Positions 18,697-27,481 of a stretch of 64,000 nt of DNA are shown one piece after another. How positions within the stretch are numbered: the stretch's first letter is position 1; each line of letters starts with the position of its first letter. The notes under the pieces were generated by a model, which saw only the letters and a list, made by a program, of their open reading frames with translations, did not search any database and was not told where the DNA came from. The stretch comes from Clostridium intestinale DSM 6191. Lineage in GTDB: Bacteria > Bacillota > Clostridia > Clostridiales > Clostridiaceae. The DNA lies in contig NZ_FQXU01000010.1 in the NCBI RefSeq assembly GCF_900130055.1, positions 51,270 to 115,269 of the forward strand, given 5' to 3'. The position numbers and the translations under genes were made by a program.

Positions 18697-19452
18697 ATGC
18701 TAAATATAAATAATCTTACAGTCAATTATAAATCAAAAAATCAAATAATTAATGCATTAGGACCTATAAATATGACTATAGCAGAAGGGGATATCTATGC
18801 TATCATAGGCCCTTCTGGCTGTGGTAAATCCACTTTACTTAATGTCCTTAGTGGTATCATTAAAAGTTCTACCGGGGATGTTCTTTTGAATGATAAATCA
18901 CTAAACCCAAAGACTCATAATATAGGACTTATTCCTCAAAACTTTGGACTTTTGCCTTGGAAAAGTGTACAAAAAAATTGCCTATTATCTCTTAAAATAA
19001 AAGGAGTAAAAATTGATTCCTCTTTAACTGAGAGAATAGAGCATATTCAAACTAAACTAGGCATAAATGAGCTAAAAGATAGGTATCCTAATGAATTAAG
19101 TGGTGGTCAAAAACAAAGAGTTGCTATAGCAAGAGCTTTTATAATGAACCCAGATATATTGCTTATGGACGAGCCATTTTCTGCACTTGATGCTTTAACG
19201 CGTGAAGAAGCTCAAGAACTTTTCATAAACATATGGAATCAATATAAGCTTACAACCCTATTTATAACTCACAACATAGAAGAAGCCATATATATGGGTA
19301 AAAAGATAGTTATAATGTCTCATTGTCCTGGAACTATAGTTGAAATTATTGATAATCCATTATTTAATACAGAAAACCTACGAGAGGATGAAAGATATTT
19401 AAAACTATCTTCATACTTAAGAAGCATTATAAAAAGAGGTTGGAAAATATGA
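18697..19452 (+). CDS. SsuB/TauB-like ABC importer ATPase
   Basis: A 251-residue ATPase with Walker A GPSGCGKS (38-45), Q-loop at about 81, signature LSGGQKQ (134-140) and Walker B ILLMDEP (154-160), the pattern of nitrate/sulfonate/taurine importers. Ribosome site TGGAGG. Its last codons overlap the start of the permease gene, so the pair is translationally coupled. Confidence 0.9.
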   Translation: MLNINNLTVNYKSKNQIINALGPINMTIAEGDIYAIIGPSGCGKSTLLNVLSGIIKSSTGDVLLNDKSLNPKTHNIGLIPQNFGLLPWKSVQKNCLLSLKIKGVKIDSSLTERIEHIQTKLGINELKDRYPNELSGGQKQRVAIARAFIMNPDILLMDEPFSALDALTREEAQELFINIWNQYKLTTLFITHNIEEAIYMGKKIVIMSHCPGTIVEIIDNPLFNTENLREDERYLKLSSYLRSIIKRGWKI

Positions 19453-20192
19453 AAATTAGAAAAAAACTATTAGTATTCATACAAGGATTCATTACCTTTA
19501 ATTTGTTATGGTATCTTTTTTCACTAAAAGTTAATATGAAAATTCTTCCCCGCCCTACTGAAGTATACTTAAATATGTTCAAGTTATCTAATCAAGAGCT
19601 TTATAAACATGTTATCGTTAGTCTCTATAGGGTTTCAAGTGGAATTATAATTTCCTTAATTATAGGATCATTGATTGGATTACTTATGGCTTACTCTAAA
19701 ATGTGGAATAAAATTTTAAACCCATTGGTTTATTTTACCTACCCCATTCCAAAAACCGCTCTACTTCCTATAGTGATGCTGTTATATGGATTAGGAGATA
19801 AATCAAAAATTATTATTATAGTTCTTATTTTGGTATTCCAAATTATTGTGGCAGTAAGAGATGCAGCTCTTAATATACCCTATGAAACCTATAATCCTAT
19901 ACGAAGCCTTGGTGCCTCAAAACTTCAAATATTTTCTCACATAACATTACCAGCTATATTGCCAGAGCTACTTACAACCTTAAGATTATCTATAGGAACA
20001 GCACTCTCAATATTGTTTTTTGCAGAAGGTTATGGAACCAAATATGGAATAGGTTATTATATATTAGATGCATGGAGCAGAATTAGTTATTTGGAAATGT
20101 ACACAGGAATAATAATCCTTGGTCTATTGGGATTTGTTTTATTTATGTTAATAGATATACTTGAAGAAAGTTTATTTAAATGGAAATCTTAA
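19449..20192 (+). CDS. SsuC/TauC-like ABC importer permease
   Basis: A 247-residue permease with about six transmembrane helices and the EAA loop (LGASKLQIFSHITLPAILPEL) that docks the ATPase. Start chosen at ATG 19449, which overlaps the ATPase stop (ATGA) with AGAGGT 8 nt before it; a TTG at 19440 has no own site. Last gene of the six-gene cluster, followed by a terminator. Confidence 0.88.
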   Translation: MKIRKKLLVFIQGFITFNLLWYLFSLKVNMKILPRPTEVYLNMFKLSNQELYKHVIVSLYRVSSGIIISLIIGSLIGLLMAYSKMWNKILNPLVYFTYPIPKTALLPIVMLLYGLGDKSKIIIIVLILVFQIIVAVRDAALNIPYETYNPIRSLGASKLQIFSHITLPAILPELLTTLRLSIGTALSILFFAEGYGTKYGIGYYILDAWSRISYLEMYTGIIILGLLGFVLFMLIDILEESLFKWKS

Positions 20193-20202
20193 TAATTAGA
20201 TG

Positions 20203-20240
20203 AGCATATTAATAAGCTTAATATGCTTATTCTTATTATA
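20203..20240 (+). terminator. terminator of the U32-to-permease cluster
   Basis: AGCATATTA (20203-20211) pairs with TAATATGCT (20219-20227), then TATTCTTATT. Confidence 0.6.
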
Positions 20241-20256
20241 GATCAGGAAATATGTA

Positions 20257-20418
20257 CTACAACTCATCTTTATCATTATTCTTCTCTTTATTATTAATAA
20301 ATTCCGCTATTAACTTGTCTAGTTCAACGCTTGTCTTTAATATTTCATTATAATCAGCATTTTCATTTATCAGCGAATGTAATTCATCTCTTAATTCGCT
20401 TATTTCTCTTTTAATCAT
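20257..20418 (-). CDS. Spo0E-like aspartyl-phosphate phosphatase
   Basis: A 53-codon gene with ribosome site GGAGGAG 6 nt before ATG. The peptide forms two helices and carries the family signature SVELDKLIAEF (residues 30-40), which matches the SxELDxLI motif of Spo0E-like phosphatases that dephosphorylate Spo0A-P. A role in restraining sporulation follows from the family; it sits divergently from a small XRE-type regulator. Confidence 0.82.
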   Translation of the reverse strand: MIKREISELRDELHSLINENADYNEILKTSVELDKLIAEFINNKEKNNDKDEL

Positions 20419-20573
20419 CAACTCTCCTCCACCTTAGCTTTAACTATCAGTAAATATTTAACATATATAATTTTACTGAACTACTATGCTATTTGCAAAC
20501 AAAATATAATAGCTCTCTGCTTATTTATCTAATTAATTTTTATGTATAGAGTTATCTTGAGGAGTGAACTAAA

Positions 20574-20957
20574 TTGAAGAATGAATTACTAAATATAGAT
20601 AATAAAGCCATCGGGCATAGAATAAGAACTGAGCGAGAAGCATTAAGCCTGACTAGAGAGAAATTTGCTGAGATTGTTGACTTTTCACCCTTATATATTG
20701 GACAACTTGAACGTGGGGAAAGACAGATGAGCCTTATCGCTTTAGTTAAAATATCTAATTGTCTCCATATTTCTACCGACTATTTGATATATGGAAATAA
20801 ATACACTGATACTGCTAATGTGATTTTAAGAGAAGATTTAGCGAATTACTCTGTACAGAGTAAAAACTTAATATATGACTTAATTAATAAGTGTTCCACT
20901 AAGGAACTACATTTAATTGAGGACATTATAAAATTAATACTACCTTACATAAAATAA
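20574..20957 (+). CDS. XRE family helix-turn-helix regulator
   Basis: A 127-residue protein with an HTH_3 domain (about residues 12-68, with KFAEIVDFSPLYIGQLERGER) and a helical C-terminal tail probably for dimerisation. Start codon TTG with GAGGAG upstream. It is divergent from the Spo0E-like gene, so it may control that sporulation phosphatase; this is positional inference. Confidence 0.82.
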   Translation: MKNELLNIDNKAIGHRIRTEREALSLTREKFAEIVDFSPLYIGQLERGERQMSLIALVKISNCLHISTDYLIYGNKYTDTANVILREDLANYSVQSKNLIYDLINKCSTKELHLIEDIIKLILPYIK

Positions 20958-20988
20958 TAGCTTAATCTAGCCTTTTATTATCTTTAAC

Positions 20989-21036
20989 AAAAAACCTCCT
21001 ATGCACCCTATTTTTTTTGCAAAGGAGGTTTTTTTA
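20989..21036. terminator. bidirectional terminator
   Basis: AAACCTCCT (20992-21000) pairs with AGGAGGTTT (21023-21031); a T run follows on the plus strand and an A run precedes it, so it serves both convergent genes. Confidence 0.75.
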
Positions 21037-21038
21037 TT

Positions 21039-21521
21039 TCACTCAACTTCATAACTATCTACATCTACTATTATTGGAGTTTCCTCTTCCTCATATTTTT
21101 TTATCATCTTTTTCTTAGGTAAAGTTAATAGAAGTATACTTCTATCAAATGCTGCACCTATCTTGCTTTTATCTATCTCTTCTATATTGAAAGTTTTAAT
21201 TAAATTACCGCCAGTCTCAACTATACTCATCATTACATTCAATCCATTACTATATACTTGTCTTCTTCTGATAGTTAAAATAGCTCTATTCCTTTCAAAA
21301 TCTATACTTATATCTTTAGGTGAAACCCCTGGTAAATACCCTTTTAATAGATAATAATCTCCATGATCTTTCATCTCAACACTATAATCCTGCTCCCTTG
21401 GTCTTTCATTAACTAAACTACTCGCTAAGACTTGATTAATCATATTATTAAAAAATGTATCAGTAAACATACCACTGAAAATATTAATTCCGTTAAGCAT
21501 AAAAGGAAACATTCTAAACAT
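21039..21521 (-). CDS. hsp18: Hsp20/alpha-crystallin small heat-shock protein
   Basis: A 160-residue ATP-independent chaperone with an alpha-crystallin domain (about residues 48-145: strands around YYLLKGYLPGVSPKDISIDF and the NLIKTFNIEEIDKSKIGAAF segment). Start at ATG 21521, 8 nt from AAAGGA; the ATG at 21530 lies on top of that site. No CIRCE element is obvious upstream. Closely resembles clostridial Hsp18 in length and layout. Confidence 0.9.
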   Translation of the reverse strand: MFRMFPFMLNGINIFSGMFTDTFFNNMINQVLASSLVNERPREQDYSVEMKDHGDYYLLKGYLPGVSPKDISIDFERNRAILTIRRRQVYSNGLNVMMSIVETGGNLIKTFNIEEIDKSKIGAAFDRSILLLTLPKKKMIKKYEEEETPIIVDVDSYEVE

Positions 21522-21604
21522 ATATGCCATCCTTTCTAAAATATACTTTTACTATATAAGTATTAATATTTTCCTATTTTTGACACTGCTTTACCAAATA
21601 AATA

Positions 21605-21637
21605 TAGCGCATTGAATTAAATAAATTCAATGCGCTA
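21605..21637 (-). terminator. terminator-like hairpin after serS
   Basis: A 14-bp perfect stem (21605-21618 with 21624-21637) directly after the serS stop, followed on the minus strand by TATTTATTT. Confidence 0.65.
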
Positions 21638-21644
21638 ATATATA

Positions 21645-22922
21645 CTATTTAATTACTTCATTATTACCCATATATGGTCTTAATGCTACAGGAATATTTA
21701 TAGAGCCATCTTCATTTAAGTTATTCTCTAAAAATGCAATTAGCATTCTTGGAGGAGCAACTACTGTATTATTTAAAGTATGTGCAAAATATTTACCATC
21801 TTTTCCATCTACACGAATCTTTAAACGACGAGCTTGTGCATCACCTAAATTGGAGCAGCTTCCAACTTCAAAGTATTTCTTTTGTCTAGGAGACCAAGCT
21901 TCAACGTCAACTGACTTAACTTTCAAATCTGCTAAATCACCTGAACAACATTCTAATGTTCTTACTGGAATATCTAAAGAACGGAATAAATCTACAGTAT
22001 CTCTCCATAATTTATCGTACCATTCCATGCTTTCTTCTGGTTTGCATACAACAATCATCTCTTGCTTTTCAAATTGATGAATTCTGTATACTCCCCTTTC
22101 CTCTATACCATGAGCCCCTTTTTCTTTTCTAAAACAAGGAGAATAACTAGTTAACGTTTGTGGAAGTGAAGTTTCAGGCAATATAGTATCTATGAACTTT
22201 CCAATCATAGAATGTTCACTTGTTCCGATTAAATATAAATCTTCGCCTTCTATCTTATACATCATAGCTTCCATCTCTGCGAAACTCATAACCCCAGTTA
22301 CAACTTCACTACGAATCATAAATGGAGGAATACAGTATGTGAAGCCCCTATCTATCATGAAGTCTCTAGCATAAGAAATTACTGCTGAATGTAGTCTTGC
22401 AATGTTACCCATTAAATAGTAGAATCCATTTCCAGCTACTTTTCTAGCACTATCTAAATCTATTCCTTGTAATTTTTCCATTATCTCTGTGTGATATGGA
22501 ATCTCAAACTCTGGTACAAATGGATCACCATAACGTTGAACTTCAACATTTTCACTGTCATCTTTACCTATTGGTACACTTGGATCAATTATATTTGGAA
22601 TTACTAGCATAATATTTCTTACTTTTTCTTCTAACTCAGCTTCTTTTGCTTCTAACTCAGCCAACTTTTCAGATTGCTCAGTAACCTTTTTCTTCATTTC
22701 TTCGGCTTCATCTCTTTTTCCTTGAGCCATTAATCCACCTATTTGTTTAGAAAATTTATTTCTATCAGCTCTTAGTCCATCGGCTATTACCTTTGCCCCT
22801 CTAAGCTCTGCATCTAACGCAATAACCTCATCTACTAATGGAAGTTTGTTATCTTGGAATTTATTCCTTATATTTTCTTTAACTAACTCTGGATTTTCTC
22901 TAACAAATTTTAAATCTAACAT
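21645..22922 (-). CDS. serS: seryl-tRNA synthetase
   Basis: A 425-residue class II synthetase charging tRNA-Ser. It has the N-terminal long coiled-coil arm (about residues 25-105) that grips the tRNA and a catalytic core with motif 2 (around FRKEKGAHGIEERGVYRIHQF) and motif 3 (near the C-terminus, NNTVVAPPRMLIAFLEN). Start at ATG 22922 behind CAGGAGG. A T-box leader upstream shows control by uncharged tRNA-Ser. Confidence 0.97.
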   Translation of the reverse strand: MLDLKFVRENPELVKENIRNKFQDNKLPLVDEVIALDAELRGAKVIADGLRADRNKFSKQIGGLMAQGKRDEAEEMKKKVTEQSEKLAELEAKEAELEEKVRNIMLVIPNIIDPSVPIGKDDSENVEVQRYGDPFVPEFEIPYHTEIMEKLQGIDLDSARKVAGNGFYYLMGNIARLHSAVISYARDFMIDRGFTYCIPPFMIRSEVVTGVMSFAEMEAMMYKIEGEDLYLIGTSEHSMIGKFIDTILPETSLPQTLTSYSPCFRKEKGAHGIEERGVYRIHQFEKQEMIVVCKPEESMEWYDKLWRDTVDLFRSLDIPVRTLECCSGDLADLKVKSVDVEAWSPRQKKYFEVGSCSNLGDAQARRLKIRVDGKDGKYFAHTLNNTVVAPPRMLIAFLENNLNEDGSINIPVALRPYMGNNEVIK

Positions 22923-22971
22923 TTTTTTATCCTCCTGATACATTTAATATAAATTGAAATAAAAAAAACCA

Positions 22972-23185
22972 TCCCATATATAAAAATATATATATTGGGA
23001 CGGAGATATCCGCGTTGCCACCCAACTTGCTAGTTTATAAATCAACTAGCCACTCGACAATAGTACAATAAAGAGTACAAACCTTTCGATTCATCACCGA
23101 CAGCTCCAAAAGTGGAAAGATTTAACCTTTCACCGATTCACACCAACCATCGGCTCTCTTAAGAAATTTATAAATCGTAGCTTTT
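22972..23185 (-). promoter_or_regulatory. T-box leader of serS
   Basis: On the minus strand the conserved T-box sequence GGGTGGCAACGCGG lies at 23023-23010, followed by the antiterminator arm (TCTCCGTCCC) and a terminator stem of AT pairs ending in a T run (23000-22960). Upstream is a stem I-like fold in which AGC next to the CCGA/TCGG base helix is a plausible Ser specifier. Uncharged tRNA-Ser would stabilise antitermination. Confidence 0.93.
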
Positions 23186-23293
23186 ATAATCACTGTTTTC
23201 CATATATAACTATTATGTACTAATTATATATGCATTTATTCAGTTCTTCAAGATTTTTATTCATTAAATAGTTAAAATTACATATATGATAAA

Positions 23294-23336
23294 AATAGGA
23301 CTGTAACACTAATTATTTAGTTTTACAGTCCTATTT
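23294..23336. terminator. bidirectional terminator after the CD3324-family gene
   Basis: A long stem (AATAGGACTGTAA with its complement) separates the CD3324-family gene from the serS leader and is T-rich on both strands. Confidence 0.7.
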
Positions 23337-23340
23337 TCAA

Positions 23341-23616
23341 TTATCCCATATTCTTTTTTTGTAAAATAATTCTTTGTATAGTCTTATATGATAAATAATA
23401 TTTATCAGAAATACTTTGTATTGATTCTCCGCTTAAGTAATCTTCGTATATATTTGTATTTCTATCTGAAAGTTCTTTTCTGCTCTGTGATAGTTCTCCC
23501 CATGCAATTTTATTTTCTTCCTTTCTCGGTATATAGATATACTTCCCATCTACATACTTTTGAATTAACTCTAATATTTCATCTGGAAAAATATCCTTAG
23601 CATTTGCATAGCTCAT
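23341..23616 (-). CDS. CD3324 family small HTH protein
   Basis: A 91-residue protein matching the CD3324 family: it opens MSYANAKDIFPDEILELIQ, has the central IYIPRKEENK-x-WGE segment and a C-terminal Mor-like helix-turn-helix (about 65-88, SIQSISDKYYLSYKTIQRII). Function is unknown; DNA binding is implied by the HTH. Its leader carries an 11-bp hairpin almost identical to that of the DUF1062 gene upstream. Confidence 0.8.
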   Translation of the reverse strand: MSYANAKDIFPDEILELIQKYVDGKYIYIPRKEENKIAWGELSQSRKELSDRNTNIYEDYLSGESIQSISDKYYLSYKTIQRIILQKKNMG

Positions 23617-23644
23617 TATATGCCCTCCTAAATATAATTTGTTT

Positions 23645-23711
23645 CTTTAGGATTGAGCAAAGGCTAAAACTATTTATTATTTAATTTTTATGCAGTAGCC
23701 TTTGCTATGCA
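23645..23711 (-). promoter_or_regulatory. conserved hairpin leader, copy A
   Basis: TAGCCTTTGCT (23696-23706) pairs perfectly with AGCAAAGGCTA (23656-23666), flanked by ATGCAT on one side and AATCCTAA on the other. It lies directly upstream of the ribosome site of the CD3324-family gene. The same arrangement is found as copy B before the DUF1062 gene. No known riboswitch class is recognised. Confidence 0.7.
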
Positions 23712-23826
23712 TATATAACATATTTTCTCATAAACAAACTATGCCCCTTTCAATGTTTTATATTTCACCTTATATACAATTATAATGTTTTATTTAATAT
23801 TTTGTCTAACAAAATGATTCAAACTT

Positions 23827-24444
23827 CTATACTATATGGTGTAAGGCTTTCATAATATCTTCTTCCATCCAAATACGTATCTCCATTCCATTTTTTATTT
23901 TGGCAGCTGAAGGATTTTCATTACCTTTAATATAAAGTTGTCCGAGTTTCTCCTTACTCTTTATTTTACTTCTAGATAATTCAAGCTTCTCACTTAATAG
24001 TCTATCTACTCTCACATCTATAGGATATTTACATTCTATTTCAATAATAAGTTCAGATTCCATTTTATAATTTATTCCTATTTTCTGCGATACTAACTTA
24101 TATTTCAAATCTTCTAAAATAACTTCAACTTTATTTTTACTATATACGCTTAAATTAAATGCGTACTCTTTTATTAAATTTACATCATTCACAAGAAATT
24201 TTTCATACTCATTTCTATTAATTTTGTGAGGTTTTACTCTCTCATGTATAGTCATATTCCAAGTTGATTTACACTTATCACATTTATAAATCATCCAAAC
24301 ATCTATATTATTCTTATTTGCATTGACTCTAAATTTCCCACTATTAATGTAATGTGATTTTTCATTACATTTAGAACAAATTCTTTTCACCTTAGGTAAA
24401 CTTTCAGGTATTAGTTCCCACCTATATTTATTTAAATAGCTCAT
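23827..24444 (-). CDS. DUF1062 domain protein with zinc-ribbon
   Basis: A 205-residue protein starting at ATG 24444 (GGAGGAG upstream). It has a zinc-ribbon-like pair of CxxC motifs (CSKC near residue 25 and CDKC near 53) and, toward the C-terminus, an S4-like or RNA-binding-looking segment (RVDRLLSEKLELSRSKIKS). Family function is unknown. The S4 resemblance is my reading and could be checked by structure prediction. Shares its leader hairpin with the CD3324-family gene downstream. Confidence 0.75.
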   Translation of the reverse strand: MSYLNKYRWELIPESLPKVKRICSKCNEKSHYINSGKFRVNANKNNIDVWMIYKCDKCKSTWNMTIHERVKPHKINRNEYEKFLVNDVNLIKEYAFNLSVYSKNKVEVILEDLKYKLVSQKIGINYKMESELIIEIECKYPIDVRVDRLLSEKLELSRSKIKSKEKLGQLYIKGNENPSAAKIKNGMEIRIWMEEDIMKALHHIV

Positions 24445-24469
24445 GTCGCTCCTCCTAATTATCAAAATC

Positions 24470-24530
24470 TTAGGATTAGCAAAGGCTACTTTATTATCTT
24501 TTAATAATGCACTAGCCTTTGCTATGCATT
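24470..24530 (-). promoter_or_regulatory. conserved hairpin leader, copy B
   Basis: TAGCCTTTGCT (24513-24523) pairs with AGCAAAGGCTA (24478-24488). The flanks ATGCAT and AATCCTAA match copy A (23645-23711), the order is the same, and again the element sits immediately 5' of the ribosome site. Confidence 0.7.
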
Positions 24531-24753
24531 AAAAATCTCTGTAGTCATAAAAATCGCCTCCAATATTTTATATACATATATTTTATCAATCCTAATTAAT
24601 TCATAAAACCTCATTCTTATTTCATAAATAAAAATGAGATTAGTGTGTTCATTTGATTATTTTATATAATATTATTATAAAATAGTACGATATTTTTCCA
24701 ATTTAATCGTATATATAATGACAGACTTTAAATAAAAGTATGGAGGTGACTGA

Positions 24754-25245
24754 TTGAAGAGGGACTCATTTATTAAAATTTATAAAGAATATTTTCCTTA
24801 TGTATATAGATACCTTTATGGACTTACCTATAGCCACCAAACAGCAGAAGACTTGACTCAAGAATCTTTTGTTAAGGCTTTAAGTATTCTTCAAATTTCT
24901 AATGAAAGCATAAAATCCTGGCTTCTCACAGTGGCTCATAACCTCTACGTAGACTATGTTAAAAAAAATAGTAGATTAAGCTTTCATGAATATACCTTTT
25001 TAAATAAAATAAACATACAAGATTTTACAGACAAGTTAATGCTTAAGGAAAGTGTCAACTCTGCTTTTATATTAATAAAACAACTTCCAGAGAATCAACG
25101 ACAAGTAGTGCTGTTATGCCTAGTAAACGAGTTATCTTATCATCAAGCATCAGAAATTTTAGGTATAAGCGTTTCAGCAGTTACTAATTTAATCTACAGA
25201 GCCAGAAAAACACTTAGAGAATTAAGGAGGAAAATTGATGAATAG
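24754..25245 (+). CDS. ECF-type sigma factor
   Basis: A 163-residue sigma-70 family factor with region 2 (about 10-75, YSHQTAEDLTQESFVKAL) and region 4 (about 105-158, LPENQRQVVLLCLVNELSYHQASEILGIS). TTG start with TGGAGGTGAC upstream. The downstream gene is a sigma_reg-type anti-sigma factor overlapping by 8 bp. The AT-rich upstream region contains TACGAT and ATCGTA as an inverted pair, a possible autoregulatory site but weak. Confidence 0.9.
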   Translation: MKRDSFIKIYKEYFPYVYRYLYGLTYSHQTAEDLTQESFVKALSILQISNESIKSWLLTVAHNLYVDYVKKNSRLSFHEYTFLNKINIQDFTDKLMLKESVNSAFILIKQLPENQRQVVLLCLVNELSYHQASEILGISVSAVTNLIYRARKTLRELRRKIDE

Positions 25246-26386
25246 CGAATTCCAAGAAAAACTCAAGTTATATAAAGAAGGAAAATTAAATAAAGAAGAA
25301 GTTTCTGAAATAGAATCCTCTATTGATAAATTCATTGCTATATCAGATTATCTTAATAATGATGAAAAGGATTTTTTTGAAGAACTTAAACAGCAGCTAC
25401 CAACAAGTAATGTAAAAGAAAATAAATTTGACAAGATATTAAAACGTAAAATAAATCTACGAATTATACTAATAACCGCATTTTCATCTATTTGTGTTTT
25501 TTTATTTTTTATATTTCTATATTTTACTTCATCTAAAATAATTACATCTTTGTTTGGATTAGACTATAAGGAGTTATATGTAAAAAGAGAGATTATAGTT
25601 CAATTTGCAGAGATGTTTCAACCTCAATATAAATCAAATCGTAGCGGAGTTAGCTCATCACTTTTTGCACAACAAAATATCGATATCTCTCTTGAAAATA
25701 CTATCGGAAACACTAAAATAGATGAAATGGATTTAAATATAAAATACAGTTTTGGTGAGCCTTCTAAATCAAAAGAAACAACGGCGCCTCAACTAATATT
25801 TCAAGAATTCACTCCTTTTTTTGATCATGAATCTGATCCAAAAGCAGGTTTTAATGTACTTGAAAATGCTCCTCAAGGAACTAAAGCAAAGATATTTATA
25901 CAATTTAATAAACCCTTAACCTCTGAAGAAATAAAAGAATCTTTTGTGGATAAGCTTGACTCTACAGATGCCGATATGTCAACCTTTGATATCTCACCTA
26001 TAGCTGTATTTAACTCAAACTTTGTATTAGCAAATCCTTCTTATTTTCTACGTACAACAGTCTTTCCATATGACAATAAGAATGCAAAAAAACTAGAGAA
26101 TAACAGAGGAAAACAAACTCAATATGAAAATATGGATAACGAAGCTCATAAAGAATCTCTTATAGGAAATCTATATCTTATAAAGAACAATCTAAGCCTT
26201 CTGAGGTCTATGTACTATCAGGATATGTTTGAAAATATTAATATTGACGATTTAATTAAAGAAACTGAAGATAAAGGTGCTGAATATGCTGGTATGTATA
26301 TATCTGCTGACAGTAAAGATCTATTAAAACTTAAAGATAGTTCTTTTATTCACTGGGTTGGAGTTCAGAATATAGTTATCTGGTGA
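25238..26386 (+). CDS. anti-sigma factor, sigma_reg_N/sigma_reg_C type
   Basis: A 382-residue protein with a cytosolic sigma-binding N-terminus (about 1-70), one transmembrane helix (about 77-100) and a long extracytoplasmic part ending in the Sigma_reg_C domain (WVGVQNIVIW close to the C-terminus). ATG at 25238 follows AAGGAGG and overlaps the sigma gene stop. It probably sequesters the sigma factor at the membrane until an envelope signal arrives. Confidence 0.85.
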   Translation: MNSEFQEKLKLYKEGKLNKEEVSEIESSIDKFIAISDYLNNDEKDFFEELKQQLPTSNVKENKFDKILKRKINLRIILITAFSSICVFLFFIFLYFTSSKIITSLFGLDYKELYVKREIIVQFAEMFQPQYKSNRSGVSSSLFAQQNIDISLENTIGNTKIDEMDLNIKYSFGEPSKSKETTAPQLIFQEFTPFFDHESDPKAGFNVLENAPQGTKAKIFIQFNKPLTSEEIKESFVDKLDSTDADMSTFDISPIAVFNSNFVLANPSYFLRTTVFPYDNKNAKKLENNRGKQTQYENMDNEAHKESLIGNLYLIKNNLSLLRSMYYQDMFENINIDDLIKETEDKGAEYAGMYISADSKDLLKLKDSSFIHWVGVQNIVIW

Positions 26387-26490
26387 ATTTAAGCATTTGA
26401 TCAAAGTGTAAAAGATTATTTGTGAGATATCCTTAACCTATTAATAATCGAATAACTTTATTAAAAACATCATAATAATTATTTATGTGA

Positions 26491-26590
26491 TATAATATAC
26501 AAGTAATAATTTTACTGTTTACAAGATAAGAAATACTAAACTAAAGATTCGAATTTGATAAAGGTGTTACCAAAACAGTAACACCTTTAT
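26491..26590 (+). other. padR leader with promoter-like TATAAT and stable hairpin
   Basis: In the 280-bp gap before padR a TATAAT (26491-26496) is followed about 65 bp later by an 11-bp perfect stem (26560-26570 with 26578-26588). It could be a terminator of the sigma operon, a short RNA or a padR leader; the T run after the stem is poor. Otherwise the gap holds only AT-rich sequence. Confidence 0.35.
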
Positions 26591-26666
26591 ATTGCTATAA
26601 AAATATAAAAATTATTTCTAGATAATCAAATATAAAAAATAATTATTAAAGTAATGGAGGATAAAT

Positions 26667-27215
26667 ATGAGAGTTCTTAAACACGCTATTTTAGGTCTAC
26701 TAGATAGAGGCGAAATGAGCGGTTATGATATTATGACTGAATTCAAAGATAAAGAAATCAGACACTTTTGGAGCGCAAAGCATAGTCAAATATATCCAGA
26801 ATTAAAAAAATTAACAGATGAAGGCCTAATAGAATTCAAAATAGAAATACAAGGCGAAAAATTAGAAAAGAAAGTTTATTCAATTACTGATGCGGGGAAA
26901 AAAGAGTTAAATAAATGGTTAAGTACACTAGAGCAAGAATTTATTACTTTAAAAGATGAGTTTATGTTAAAGGCTTATTTTATTTCATCTATACCCAAAG
27001 ATGAGGCTAGAGAACAATTTTTAAATGAGTTAGAAAAACATAAAAATAGGCTATCTTTTTTAGAAGAGGAGTTTGAAAAACTAAAGGTAGTTATAGGTGA
27101 TGAAATTACATATGAGTCAAAAGAGTTTGGAAATTACTTAGTTTTAACCAATGCTCTAAAACGGGAAAATAGATACTGTGAATGGTTAGAAGACTCCTTA
27201 CAATTGATGAAATAA
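26667..27215 (+). CDS. PadR family transcriptional regulator
   Basis: A 182-residue PadR protein: winged-helix domain at about 1-75 (VLKHAILGLLDRGEMSGYDIMTEF, HSQIYPELKKLTDEGLI) and a C-terminal Vir_act_alpha_C coiled-coil (about 95-178) for dimerisation. Ribosome site TGGAGG. A strong PadR-type dyad lies between it and the following OFA transporter, so it likely represses that transporter in response to a small carboxylate or phenolic ligand. Confidence 0.9.
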   Translation: MRVLKHAILGLLDRGEMSGYDIMTEFKDKEIRHFWSAKHSQIYPELKKLTDEGLIEFKIEIQGEKLEKKVYSITDAGKKELNKWLSTLEQEFITLKDEFMLKAYFISSIPKDEAREQFLNELEKHKNRLSFLEEEFEKLKVVIGDEITYESKEFGNYLVLTNALKRENRYCEWLEDSLQLMK

Positions 27216-27241
27216 ATCATTTAAATTAATATCATTTTTAT

Positions 27242-27279
27242 AAAAGCAATTAGTTTTTAGCTAATTGTTTTTTTTTTAA
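27242..27279 (+). terminator. terminator of padR
   Basis: CAATTAG (27247-27253) pairs with CTAATTG (27261-27267), followed by a run of about ten T. Confidence 0.75.
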
Positions 27280-27289
27280 CAAAAATATA

Positions 27290-27346
27290 TTGATTTAGAT
27301 CAAAATATATGATATTTTATACATGTAAATAGTGACATGTATAAAA
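27290..27346 (+). promoter_or_regulatory. promoter with PadR operator for the OFA transporter
   Basis: A perfect 12-bp inverted repeat (TTTTATACATGT at 27315-27326, ACATGTATAAAA at 27335-27346) with an 8-bp spacer contains the ATGT-N8-ACAT pattern of PadR operators. TTGATT (27290-27295) and TATTTT (27313-27318) are plausible -35 and -10 boxes, so bound PadR would cover the -10 and start site. Confidence 0.7.
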
Positions 27347-27481
27347 TTCCTATGTATTCATAGTCTCTTGTTTTATATATTACTATTTGTGAGAAATATA
27401 TACAAAAATATTTGTTAAAAATATAATTATAGAGCAAATAAAATGACAAAAATATACATAAAAAAGGGAGAATGATTAGTA

